Assembly (NCBI GenBank): GCA_963921335.3
Contig: CAWUFC020000001.1
Location: 2,442,122-2,506,121, forward strand
DNA: 64,000 nt
Source of the DNA: CAWUFC02 sp963921335
GTDB lineage: Bacteria; Pseudomonadota; Gammaproteobacteria; Pseudomonadales; Halieaceae
Direction: 5' to 3'
The notes under the pieces were generated by a model. It saw nothing but the letters and a program-made list of their open reading frames with translations. It made no database searches and had not been told where the DNA came from. Made by a program: the position numbers and the translations under genes. Within the stretch, counting starts at the first letter, position 1, and the number at the start of each line of letters is the position of its first letter. Shown piece after piece: positions 51,098 to 59,332 of this stretch.

Positions 51098-51442
51098 ATG
51101 CTGACAGCTGAATCCTACCAGACCGCCTGGGCCATCTACGTGTTGGCCGGGCTGGGGTTGTTGCTGAGCTTGCGCATCTGGCTGATCGCAAGCTGGTCGC
51201 CTGCCAAGTCCGTCACGCTACTGTTGGTGTTGGCGGCGCTGACCTTGACGCCATCCGCACCCGGTGAGGATGCCAGTGGTTATGCCCCTGCGGTGGTGGT
51301 GTTTGGCTTTGAGCTGCTCACCAATGGCGCCGAGTCTGCCATGGAATCACTGCGTGCTCTGCTGGCGAGCCTAGCGCTGGCACTGGCACTGGCGACAGGT
51401 TTTTTTCTATTTCAGCGTTTCCGCGGCGGTAGCAAAGAATGA
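51098..51442 (+). CDS. Three-helix membrane protein, unknown
   Basis: 114 aa: hydrophobic segments at about 12-29 (IYVLAGLGLLLSLRIWLI), 38-51 (VTLLLVLAALTLTP) and 86-105 (LLASLALALALATGFFLF). A soluble loop between the last two (SAPGEDASGYAPAVVVFGFELLTNGAESAME) would face the periplasm. I know similar conserved hypothetical proteins next to VWA genes but no function. It overlaps the VWA gene by 4 nt, implying joint synthesis. Confidence 0.75.
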   Translation: MLTAESYQTAWAIYVLAGLGLLLSLRIWLIASWSPAKSVTLLLVLAALTLTPSAPGEDASGYAPAVVVFGFELLTNGAESAMESLRALLASLALALALATGFFLFQRFRGGSKE

Positions 51443-52887
51443 GCTGGCCCCGGCTGGTTGTGCTGGGTCTCTGGCTTTTGATGAGCAACCTGCACGTCTC
51501 TGCCGATGAACGACTTCCCGACGTGCGTTTCCTGATCGATGTGTCCGGTTCGATGAAGCAATCTGACCCGTCCAATCTTCGCCAACCTGCGCTTGAATTG
51601 CTGCTGCGCCTGTTGCCCGAGAATGCTCAGGCAGGCGTCTGGACCTTCGGCCGGGGCGTCAATATGGTGGTCCCGCATGGTCGGGTAGATGACGCCTGGC
51701 GTGAACAGGCCGCCAGTGCGGTCGGCCAGATCAACAATCATGGCTTGTTTACCAATATTCCTGACGCGCTGGAACTGGCGACTTTTGATGTGGAGCGTCT
51801 CAGCGACCGCTATCGCACCAGTGTGATTTTGTTGACTGACGGCAAGGTCGATATTGAAGGAGATTCTGAGCGCAGCCAGCGCGCGGCGGCACACCTGTTG
51901 GGTCAGGTCTCTTTTGAATTGCGTCAATACGGCATTCCCGTGCATACCATTGCTCTGTCAGACCAGGCCGACTGGGACTTTTTGCAGCGACTGGCCCAGG
52001 GTACTGGCGGCCTGGCGGAAAAAGCCGAATCTGCTGACGATCTGTCGCGTGTCCTACTGCAGGCGCTGGATATCGCCGCGCCCCTGGACCAGGTGCCCCT
52101 GCTGGGCGGTGAATTCCTTATCGACGCCAGTGTCGATGAATTTACAGTTCTGGTGTTACCTGAACAGGCTGATGATCCGCTCGAATTGCTTAGCCCCACC
52201 GCTAGCGTTTCTTCAGAAGCGGAGCCTGGCGCGGGGGAGAGCTGGTACAGTGGCCGCGGTTTCAGTTTGATTACCGTTACCAGTCCTGCCTCTGGTCGCT
52301 GGCGGGTGCGGGCGCCTGGTGCTATCGCCAGAGTGCATGTGTTGTCGGATCTTCGTCTGCAATTGGATGGCCTGGATACCAGCATGCCCGCCGGCAGGGA
52401 GCCGGAGCTGGGTGTGAGCTTGCAAGCTGACCAGGTCACTGTCACTGATCCAGAGCCTTTGGGCTTACTAAATATCAGTGTTCAAATCAGCCGGGATGAC
52501 GGTGAGAGCTGGACAGTCACTACTGCGGACGCTGATATCCCCGCCAGCGGCGAGTATCGCCTGTGGCTGCCTATGCTGTCTGAGCCGGGTCGTTACCAGC
52601 TGGATCTGACCCTCGACGGTGGCAGTTTCCAGCGTCAGGCCCAACTGCTCACCGACGTGTTGAAGCCGCGTCCGAAACCCTCGCCGCCGATGCCTGCTGC
52701 AGCCCCTGAGCCTGAACCCCTGGTCGAGGCCAGTCTTTGGCCGCTTAATGGCAGCGCGGTGCTGCTGTTACTTCTGCTGGGATGGTGGTTTATTCAACGC
52801 CGGGGCAAGCAGCCAGTCGCAAACCCGGCGACTGACCACGATGATGAGCTACTGGAGGGCATTCGCACCGACGCGGACTCCCGATAG
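51439..52887 (+). CDS. Secreted/membrane VWA-domain protein (TIGR03503-like)
   Basis: 482 aa: signal peptide (LVVLGLWLLMSNLHVSA), a VWA domain (about 27-215) with a full MIDAS motif DVSGSMKQSD and TDGKVDIEG, then beta-rich domains. A Pro-rich linker (KPRPKPSPPMPAAAPEPEP) leads to a C-terminal membrane helix (SAVLLLLLLGWWFIQRR). The bulk should be periplasmic. It is paired with the three-helix membrane protein upstream, and MoxR and a second VWA protein follow. Its role is unknown; the family name is from memory. Confidence 0.8.
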   Translation: MSWPRLVVLGLWLLMSNLHVSADERLPDVRFLIDVSGSMKQSDPSNLRQPALELLLRLLPENAQAGVWTFGRGVNMVVPHGRVDDAWREQAASAVGQINNHGLFTNIPDALELATFDVERLSDRYRTSVILLTDGKVDIEGDSERSQRAAAHLLGQVSFELRQYGIPVHTIALSDQADWDFLQRLAQGTGGLAEKAESADDLSRVLLQALDIAAPLDQVPLLGGEFLIDASVDEFTVLVLPEQADDPLELLSPTASVSSEAEPGAGESWYSGRGFSLITVTSPASGRWRVRAPGAIARVHVLSDLRLQLDGLDTSMPAGREPELGVSLQADQVTVTDPEPLGLLNISVQISRDDGESWTVTTADADIPASGEYRLWLPMLSEPGRYQLDLTLDGGSFQRQAQLLTDVLKPRPKPSPPMPAAAPEPEPLVEASLWPLNGSAVLLLLLLGWWFIQRRGKQPVANPATDHDDELLEGIRTDADSR

Positions 52888-52952
52888 TTGCGTCAAAAGA
52901 CCTATCTAGGTAGTCTGGCACGCTTGTTTCTACCGTCACAAAGTGAGAACCC

Positions 52953-53798
52953 ATGAAATTCGAAGGAACCGACCGCTACGTAGCTAAAGATGACCTGCGT
53001 ATGGCCGTTAATGCCGCAGTCACTCTGCAGCGCCCACTGTTGATTAAGGGCGAGCCGGGTACCGGTAAAACCATGCTGGCAGAGGAGGTGGCAGAGGCGC
53101 TCGGCATGCCCCTGATCCAGTGGCACATCAAGTCCACCACCAAGGCCCAGCAGGGTCTTTACGAGTACGATGCAGTGTCCCGTCTGCGTGATTCACAGTT
53201 GGGTGACGGAAAAGTTCACGATATTGCGAACTACATTAAAAAAGGCAAATTGTGGGAGGCCTTCGACAGCGACGAGCAGGTGGTATTGCTGATCGACGAA
53301 GTGGACAAGGCAGATATTGAATTTCCCAACGACCTGCTGGTCGAGCTCGATCGCATGGAGTTCTTCGTTTACGAAACTGGCGAAACGGTGAAGGCGAAGC
53401 AACGCCCGATCATTATCATTACCAGTAATAATGAAAAAGAACTGCCGGACGCTTTCCTGCGCCGTTGCTTCTTCCACTTCATTAACTTCCCCGATCGCGA
53501 CACCATGCGAGAGATCGTCGACGTGCATTATCCAAATATCGCGCAGGACCTGGTTCAAGAGGCGATGGAGGTCTTTTTTGACGTGCGCAGTATTCCCGGC
53601 CTCAAGAAAAAGCCTTCCACCAGTGAGTTGATCGATTGGCTGAAGCTTCTGATGGCCGACGACATTCCTGACGAGGTGCTCAAGGAACGGGATCCCACCA
53701 AGGCTATTCCCCCACTGTATGGCGCGCTGTTGAAGAACGAGCAAGATGTACATCTGCTCGAGCGTCTGGCCTTCATGCATCGTCGGGAAATGCGTTAA
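52953..53798 (+). CDS. MoxR-family AAA+ ATPase
   Basis: A 281 aa AAA+ protein: Walker A LIKGEPGTGKTMLAEEV, Walker B VVLLIDEVDKAD, sensor 1 PIIIITSNNEKELPDAFLRRCFF with arginine finger, and a C-terminal lid. MoxR ATPases act with VWA proteins as chaperone-like complexes that insert metals or mature enzymes. The partner VWA (CoxE-like) gene lies 6 nt downstream. ATG 52953 follows GTGAGAA. A 65-nt gap separates it from the secreted VWA gene. Confidence 0.92.
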   Translation: MKFEGTDRYVAKDDLRMAVNAAVTLQRPLLIKGEPGTGKTMLAEEVAEALGMPLIQWHIKSTTKAQQGLYEYDAVSRLRDSQLGDGKVHDIANYIKKGKLWEAFDSDEQVVLLIDEVDKADIEFPNDLLVELDRMEFFVYETGETVKAKQRPIIIITSNNEKELPDAFLRRCFFHFINFPDRDTMREIVDVHYPNIAQDLVQEAMEVFFDVRSIPGLKKKPSTSELIDWLKLLMADDIPDEVLKERDPTKAIPPLYGALLKNEQDVHLLERLAFMHRREMR

Positions 53799-53804
53799 TA
53801 CCTC

Positions 53805-54980
53805 ATGCTGATTAATTTTTTCCAGGGGCTTCGCGATTCGGGCGTGCCGGTCACTACCCGGGAGCTGCTCGACCTGATGGAAGGGCTGACCCAACGCGTG
53901 GCTTTCGTCGATATGGACGATTTCTACTATTTCTCCCGCGCCTGTATGGTCAAGGACGAAAAGTACTTCGATCGTTTCGACAAGGCATTTGGAGCGCACT
54001 TCCAGGACCTTGAGGTGCTTGACGACATCATCGAGGCGATGATTCCCGATGAGTGGCTGCGCAGCGAGTTCATGAAGAACCTCAGCGAGGAAGACAAAGC
54101 CAAAATCGAATCGCTCGGCGGGCTGGAGAAGCTGATCGAGGAGTTCAAAAAGCGCCTCGAGGAGCAGGAAAAGCGCCACGAGGGTGGTAACAAATGGATC
54201 GGAACCGGTGGCACCTCACCCTTTGGCCAGGAGGGTTACCACCCCGAGGGCATCCGCGTCGGCCCGAATGGCAAGAACAAGAAAGCGGTCAAGGTCTGGG
54301 AAAAGCGCGATTTTGCCAACCTGGATGACTCGGTAGAGCTCGGCACGCGCAACATTAAGGTGGCCTTGCGGCGCCTGCGCAAATTTGCCCGTACCGGTGC
54401 CACAGAAGAGCTCGACCTCGACGACACCATCTCATCCACAGCCCGTAATGCCGGGCTGCTCGATATCAAGATGGTGCCCGAGCGTCACAACGCGGTGAAA
54501 GTATTGTTGTTCTTCGATGTGGGTGGCTCGATGGACCCCCATGTGAAAATCTGTGAGGAGTTGTTCTCTGCGGCACGCACTGAGTTCAAGCATATGGAGT
54601 ACTTTTACTTCCATAACTATATCTACGAATCAGTGTGGAAGAACAATATCCGTCGCCACAATGAGCGCACGCCAACGCTGGATATCATGCACAAGTATGC
54701 CCACGACTATAAGGTGATATTTGTGGGTGACGCGTCCATGTCGCCCTACGAAATTGCCCAGCCCGGCGGCAGCGTCGAGCACTGGAATGAGGAGGCCGGC
54801 GAAGTCTGGATGCGTCGCGTACGTGAGACTTACGACAAGGTCATCTGGATCAATCCGGTGCCCGAGGATGAATGGGAATACACCCAATCCATCGCCATGG
54901 CCAACAAGCTGGTAGAGGGCCATATGTACCCCCTGAGCCTGAAAGGGCTGGAAGAGGGTATGAGTTACCTGTCCAAGTAA
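53805..54980 (+). CDS. VWA-domain CoxE-like protein
   Basis: 391 aa, cytoplasmic. The N-terminal half is helical and charged (IESLGGLEKLIEEFKKRLEEQEKRHEGG, coiled-coil-like, about 100-128). The C-terminal half is a VWA fold with LLFFDVGGSMDPHVKICEELF, where the MIDAS reads D-x-G-x-S rather than D-x-S-x-S; I believe this variant is usual in the CoxE group. FVGDASMSPYEI and WINPVPEDEWEYT are conserved. It forms the partner of the MoxR ATPase. The target is unknown, and its end overlaps the convergent methyltransferase gene by 16 nt. Confidence 0.88.
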   Translation: MLINFFQGLRDSGVPVTTRELLDLMEGLTQRVAFVDMDDFYYFSRACMVKDEKYFDRFDKAFGAHFQDLEVLDDIIEAMIPDEWLRSEFMKNLSEEDKAKIESLGGLEKLIEEFKKRLEEQEKRHEGGNKWIGTGGTSPFGQEGYHPEGIRVGPNGKNKKAVKVWEKRDFANLDDSVELGTRNIKVALRRLRKFARTGATEELDLDDTISSTARNAGLLDIKMVPERHNAVKVLLFFDVGGSMDPHVKICEELFSAARTEFKHMEYFYFHNYIYESVWKNNIRRHNERTPTLDIMHKYAHDYKVIFVGDASMSPYEIAQPGGSVEHWNEEAGEVWMRRVRETYDKVIWINPVPEDEWEYTQSIAMANKLVEGHMYPLSLKGLEEGMSYLSK

Positions 54981-55729
54981 CAGATCAAAGCGGCGGTCAC
55001 CGCTACGTTCAGTGATTCCACCTGGTTATCCATGGGGATAGCCAGTCGCTGGTCTGCAACGGCTGCCACCTCCGTTGAAATCCCTTCGCTTTCGTTGCCC
55101 AGTACATAGACACGCGAACTATCGAGAGCAGACTCGCCGATGACGTCGCCCTCTGCATCCATCACCAACACCAGATAACCGCGGCCTTGCAGTGCCTTGA
55201 GTGCGTCGGGCAATTGGCCACAGCGAACAATAGGCGCCCTGAACAGCGTGCCGGCACTGGCCTTGATCGCCAGCGGTCCGAGTTCGGCAGTGCCTTTATC
55301 CGGCCACAGGATAGCGTTGATGCCGCCGGCCAGGGCGGAGCGAACAATCATGCCGGCGTTGGCGGGATTGGTGACGCCGTCCAGCGCCAGTACTCGCTGG
55401 GGGCCATCAGGCTCCTCTGCCAGCATCTCATCCAGGCTGCGAAAACGCGGGCAAAGAATATCCGCAGCGACCCCCTGATCCTGTTTGCCATTACGCGAAA
55501 TTCGTGAAAGAGCCTTGCGATCATGATGACGCACCTCGGCGCCGCGCTGACGGGCCAGGCTTTCGATGTCGTCCAGTATGGGGGCGGCGCGGTTGCTGTC
55601 CGCCAGATGCAGGCGGTAACAGGACAGGCTGTCGTCCTGCAGTGCTTCCAGTACGGGCTTGCGGCCGTATACCGTCAGCACTTTATCGAAGAAAGCCTTT
55701 TTCTCCCGGTAGTTGCCAGGCTTTGACAT
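54965..55729 (-). CDS. TrmH/SpoU-family RNA 2'-O-methyltransferase
   Basis: A 254 aa SPOUT enzyme: an N-terminal substrate-binding domain (VYGRKPVLEALQ), then motifs 1-3 VTNPANAGMIVRSAL, VLGNESEGIS and IPMDNQVESLNVAVTAAL that form the trefoil-knot SAM site. It methylates ribose in rRNA or tRNA; the exact site is not predictable. ATG 55729 lies 2 nt after the iclR stop; a GTG at 55744 would overlap it. It is downstream of, and likely co-transcribed with, the IclR gene. Confidence 0.85.
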   Translation of the reverse strand: MSKPGNYREKKAFFDKVLTVYGRKPVLEALQDDSLSCYRLHLADSNRAAPILDDIESLARQRGAEVRHHDRKALSRISRNGKQDQGVAADILCPRFRSLDEMLAEEPDGPQRVLALDGVTNPANAGMIVRSALAGGINAILWPDKGTAELGPLAIKASAGTLFRAPIVRCGQLPDALKALQGRGYLVLVMDAEGDVIGESALDSSRVYVLGNESEGISTEVAAVADQRLAIPMDNQVESLNVAVTAALICYLDR

Positions 55730-55730
55730 A

Positions 55731-56651
55731 TCAGCCGAGGTCACTGTCCTCTTCGGGGTTGCGTGACTTTGCTTTCTCCGTCACCGCCTGGGCGGCGCTG
55801 CGCATGCGCTCGGCAATGTTCTCTATCTCAGCGCCACTGACAGGGCCCTGAAAAGAGCCGGCGGTAAAACACAGCGCCGGCATTTGCTTATAGGCAAACA
55901 CTGGCACGGTGATGGCGCTGATCTCATAGCGCGAGCGGGGTTCGAAGCGGTCGAGATGTACGAATTCCTCACACAGCTCGCGCTGGTACTGCTCGGTGAT
56001 TTCTTCGAGGTCCTTAAGGTTCCAGGCGTTTTGGATTTGCTCCAGGTTGCGATGGAGCTGCTGCTCGGCCTTGGTTTTAAACACCACCTCGTAGCCGCGA
56101 GCACGAATGGAGATGACTGACATGCGCAGGCGCTGGTCGAGTTTTTCATTGCATTCGCCGCGCGCCTCGTGCGCCCTGGTGAGCCATTGTTCCAGCGACT
56201 TGGCCGGCGACCAGGCGGTAAAGCATGCGCCTATCGGTGCGGTGTTGGGCAAACGCAGCCCAAGCTGGAACTGATCGATTAGACTGCTGGCGGAGCCGTA
56301 CAGGGCCAATAACACGACATGGGTCTTGGAGCGGCCAGTGACGGCAAAGCCGACGTCCAGTTCATCCTCCAGGCTCTCCAGCTCCGGGCGGGCGTATTCA
56401 AGTACAGGAAACTGCGCAAAGGCCGCATTGCCTGCAGCGATAATTGAAGGGCCCAGTCGATAGGCCTTGGTTTTGGGATGCTGCACCAGAAAACCATAAT
56501 TAGACATGGTGGTCAGAATGGCGTGGCATGTTGCTTTGTTCAGGTTGAGTCGGCGCGTCATCTCGGTCAGGCCAAAGGCCTGGTTAGGATTGGCCATCAG
56601 CAGGTCCAGGATTGCCAATGCGCGGGCTGTGGGTTGTGAAAAGAGTGCCAT
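55731..56651 (-). CDS. IclR-family transcriptional regulator
   Basis: 306 aa: an N-terminal winged helix (ARALAILDLLMANPNQAFGLTEMTRRLNLNKATCHAILTTM) and a C-terminal IclR ligand-binding domain (VGFAVTGRSKTHVVLLALYG, YEVVFKTKAEQQLHRN, PVFAYKQMPALCFTAGSF). The ligand is unknown. The gene points away from amtB, with 177 nt between them that could hold operators for both, but I see no clear palindrome there. Confidence 0.88.
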   Translation of the reverse strand: MALFSQPTARALAILDLLMANPNQAFGLTEMTRRLNLNKATCHAILTTMSNYGFLVQHPKTKAYRLGPSIIAAGNAAFAQFPVLEYARPELESLEDELDVGFAVTGRSKTHVVLLALYGSASSLIDQFQLGLRLPNTAPIGACFTAWSPAKSLEQWLTRAHEARGECNEKLDQRLRMSVISIRARGYEVVFKTKAEQQLHRNLEQIQNAWNLKDLEEITEQYQRELCEEFVHLDRFEPRSRYEISAITVPVFAYKQMPALCFTAGSFQGPVSGAEIENIAERMRSAAQAVTEKAKSRNPEEDSDLG

Positions 56652-56828
56652 AGCGGTTGAGTCATTTTCGGTATGATTTATTAAACTTATGGTACTGCCA
56701 AGACCAGCTCCAATTCAAGCCTCAGTAACCAGTAAATTCTGGGCTGCGCTTGTCTGCCCCCAGTGATGTCCAGTACTCTTAGCTCCCTAAAATAGCTATC
56801 CCATAATAACTATTTGAGGGCCTGCAAG

Positions 56829-58046
56829 ATGGATGGAGCGAACACCTCCTGGATACTCACTTCTACCGCACTGGTACTGTTTATGACACTGCCGGGGCTG
56901 GCACTGTTCTACGGCGGTCTGGTGCGTTCAAAAAACGTGTTGTCGGTGCTGATGCAATGCTTTGGTATTGCCTGCGTCGCCTCCGTACTCTGGTACCTTG
57001 TCGGCTATAGCCTGGCTTTTGATGAAGGTTCTGACTGGGTTGGCGGCACATCCAAGGCGCTGCTGGCTGGTATCGGTGAAGACACACTGAGCGGCGATTT
57101 GCCCGAAACCCTGTTCGTCATGTTCCAGATGACGTTTGCCATTATCACTCCCGCGCTGATTATTGGTGGTTTTGCCGAACGCACCCGTTTCTCGGCGGTG
57201 TTGATTTTTTCAGCCCTGTGGCTGCTGGTGGTTTACTCGCCGGTGACACATTGGGTCTGGGGTGGCGGTTGGCTCGGCCAGATGGGCCTGCTCGACTTTG
57301 CCGGTGGCACCGTGGTGCATATCACTGCCGGTGTAGCGGCGCTGGTTTGTGCTCTCGTTATAGGTAACCGCAAAGGTTTCGGCGAAACCGCTATGCCTCC
57401 ACACAACATGACCATGACCATCATGGGCGCCTGCATGCTCTGGGTAGGCTGGTTCGGTTTCAATGCGGGTAGTGCCCTGGCGGCAAATGGCGATGCAGCC
57501 ATGGCGATGTTGGTGACCCACCTGTCCGCCGCAGCGGACACCTTCACATGGCTCTCGATCGAGTGGATCAAGTATGGCAAGCCCAGTGCCCTGGGCGCGG
57601 TGACCGGTATGGTTGCCGGTTTGGGTACGATTACGCCGGCCTCGGGTTTTGTTGGCCCCGGCGGCGCCCTGGTGATTGGCATCAGCGCTGGCGCGATTTG
57701 TTTCTACGCCACCCTGACCCTCAAGCAAAAACTCAAGATTGATGATTCACTCGACGTCTTCCCCGTGCGCGGTGTCGGCGGCATTCTCGGCACCTTTGCC
57801 GCCGGTATTTTCGCCAGCTCCGAGCTGGGTATCTTTAGTGGCCAGGGTCTGGCCGATGGTGTGTCCATTGGCGACCAGGTGATGGTTCAGTTGTGTGGCA
57901 TTGCAGCGGTCGGCCTTTACACGGCGGTTGCTACCTATATTTTGCTCAAGCTCACCAACCTGGTGACGCCGCTGCGGGTTTCTGAAGAGGAAGAGACCGA
58001 GGGACTGGATATTACCCTGCACAACGAGAGTGGCTACGACATCTGA
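56829..58046 (+). CDS. amtB: Ammonium transporter (Amt family) with Arg at the second twin-His position
   Basis: 405 aa with 11 membrane helices. It contains family motifs LVLFMTLPGLALFYGGLVR, VMFQMTFAIITPALIIGGFAERTRF and the conserved Asp/first pore His in LLDFAGGTVVHITAGVAALV. The second pore histidine, expected in VFPVHGVGG, is Arg (R314; CGC at 57768-57770, one base from CAC). ATG 56829 follows GAGGG and no cleavable signal peptide is present. No glnK gene is adjacent, unlike many amtB loci. Ammonium conduction may be altered if the Arg is real. Confidence 0.92.
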   Translation: MDGANTSWILTSTALVLFMTLPGLALFYGGLVRSKNVLSVLMQCFGIACVASVLWYLVGYSLAFDEGSDWVGGTSKALLAGIGEDTLSGDLPETLFVMFQMTFAIITPALIIGGFAERTRFSAVLIFSALWLLVVYSPVTHWVWGGGWLGQMGLLDFAGGTVVHITAGVAALVCALVIGNRKGFGETAMPPHNMTMTIMGACMLWVGWFGFNAGSALAANGDAAMAMLVTHLSAAADTFTWLSIEWIKYGKPSALGAVTGMVAGLGTITPASGFVGPGGALVIGISAGAICFYATLTLKQKLKIDDSLDVFPVRGVGGILGTFAAGIFASSELGIFSGQGLADGVSIGDQVMVQLCGIAAVGLYTAVATYILLKLTNLVTPLRVSEEEETEGLDITLHNESGYDI

Positions 58047-58278
58047 GTTGACTCTGTACAGCACCAGTTCATGCCATTTGTGTGAACTGGCTGCTGGCTT
58101 GATTGCGCCCTGGTTACAGCGGGGCTGGCGCTGCGAGGAAGTCGACATCGCCAACGACGATGCCCTGTTTGAGCGTTACGGGCTGACGATTCCGGTATTG
58201 AAAATTGAGGCCAGTGGGCGAGAGCTCAACTGGCCTTTTGATGCTGATAGTTTGGCGGCTTTTTTGACCGCCGGTTAG
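58030..58278 (+). CDS. Glutaredoxin-like DUF836 protein
   Basis: An 82 aa thioredoxin-fold protein with a CxxC motif (STSSCHLCELAAGLIAPWL) and the cis-proline loop LTIPVLKIEASG. It is of the PF05768 glutaredoxin-like type; the redox partner is unknown. A GTG at 58030 overlaps amtB by 17 nt; a TTG at 58048 is an alternative start. It ends in TAG, 4 nt from the convergent Usp gene boundary. Confidence 0.82.
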   Translation: MATTSELTLYSTSSCHLCELAAGLIAPWLQRGWRCEEVDIANDDALFERYGLTIPVLKIEASGRELNWPFDADSLAAFLTAG

Positions 58279-58706
58279 TTCCCCACCCTGACCGCCAGTA
58301 CGTCACAGTTGGCTCCGTGCAGTACGCCGTTTGCGGTTGAGCCCATGAGCAGGGCCAGACCATAACGGCCGTGGCTGCCCACCACGATCAGGTCGGCCTT
58401 GATTTCTTCTGCCAGGGCGTGAATTTCGACCTCGGGTCGGCCCAGCACGATGTGTTGTTGCGATTCAGGCACGCCGTAGTCAGCGCCGAATTTCTGCAAC
58501 TGGGCTTTGGCCTGCTGGTGAATTTCTTCCTGAATGCCGGAGAAGTCCATGGGAATGTCACCGCCATAGGCAAAGCTCAGCGGTTCAATGACGTGAATAA
58601 TATGCAGGTTGCTGTTGTCTCCGCCAGCAGCGACAGCGCGGGCAGCGACCTGGGATGATTCTTCACTGAGGTCTACCGCCAGTAACAGGGTTTGGTAATC
58701 ACTCAC
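58275..58706 (-). CDS. Universal stress protein (UspA family)
   Basis: A 143 aa alpha/beta protein with the Usp pattern: YQTLLLAVDLSEESSQVAARAVA at the start and the nucleotide-binding end DLIVVGSHGRYGLALLMGSTANGVLHGANCDVLAV. Usp proteins aid survival in stress or stationary phase, often binding ATP. A GGAGA-type ribosome site precedes ATG 58706. It is divergent from the next gene, with about 95 nt between. Confidence 0.9.
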   Translation of the reverse strand: MSDYQTLLLAVDLSEESSQVAARAVAAGGDNSNLHIIHVIEPLSFAYGGDIPMDFSGIQEEIHQQAKAQLQKFGADYGVPESQQHIVLGRPEVEIHALAEEIKADLIVVGSHGRYGLALLMGSTANGVLHGANCDVLAVRVGN

Positions 58707-58801
58707 GGTGGGTCTCCTTGTGTTAATGTCAGCGACACTTTATTTATAACATAGTACAGCCACGCGAAAGCGTGAGCTATGTCAAAGGGAGTGACGCGGT
58801 A

Positions 58802-59242
58802 TTGAGCTGGTTATTGGTGGTCTTCATCCTTTTTGTGGCGCTTTCGCCACTGATTACCATGATGCCAACACGAGCCCAGAAGCAGTTGGCCAACCTGCGA
58901 CAGGCCGCCATTGAATCCGGCTTGCAGGTACAGTTGCAACGCCCGCCCGGTTCCCCGGAGTCGGAGCGTATGATGGCCTGTTACGGGCTGCGCCTGGGCC
59001 ACAGGCAGAAACTCACCCAAACCGGCAAATACCGGCGCCAGGGTGTCGACTGGCAGAATATGGACCTGCGTGGTCCTGCATTGCCTGAGACGATTACCGC
59101 GCAGTTTCCAGAGGGTGTGACACATCTGGTCTTGGCCCCGGATGGCGTCCACATTTTTTGGGATGAACTGGATGGAGAAACCCATCTGGACCAGATTCGA
59201 CAGGGGCTGGAGCAGGTCAGGGAGGCCTGCCTCCAGAGCTGA
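58802..59242 (+). CDS. Conserved hypothetical single-pass membrane protein
   Basis: About 146 aa: an N-terminal membrane helix (SWLLVVFILFVALSPLITMM) and a soluble domain containing MMACYGLRLGHRQ and GVTHLVLAPDGVHIFWDE. I recall similar proteins next to topA in Pseudomonas, of unknown function. TTG 58802 is preferred because AAAGGGAG lies 10 nt upstream and the protein then starts at the helix; a GTG at 58772 would add ten residues. Confidence 0.7.
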   Translation: MSWLLVVFILFVALSPLITMMPTRAQKQLANLRQAAIESGLQVQLQRPPGSPESERMMACYGLRLGHRQKLTQTGKYRRQGVDWQNMDLRGPALPETITAQFPEGVTHLVLAPDGVHIFWDELDGETHLDQIRQGLEQVREACLQS

Positions 59243-59270
59243 GCATTTTTTGAGCAATGTGCATTCTTTC

Positions 59271-59299
59271 TTGACCGGGAGGAATTCAGGTCTTATATA
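59271..59299 (+). promoter_or_regulatory. Sigma-70 promoter of topA
   Basis: TTGACC (59271-59276) and TATATA (59294-59299) are 17 bp apart, about 34 nt before the topA ATG. Confidence 0.7.
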
Positions 59300-59332
59300 T
59301 GTCGCCTTTTTGCAGGAATCTCACAGGACAAC

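Noticed and set aside
56733..56760. Possible sigma-54 promoter (TGGGCTGCGCTTGTC) before amtB
   Set aside because: The GG and GC elements are not at the required spacing, so it does not satisfy the -24/-12 rule.
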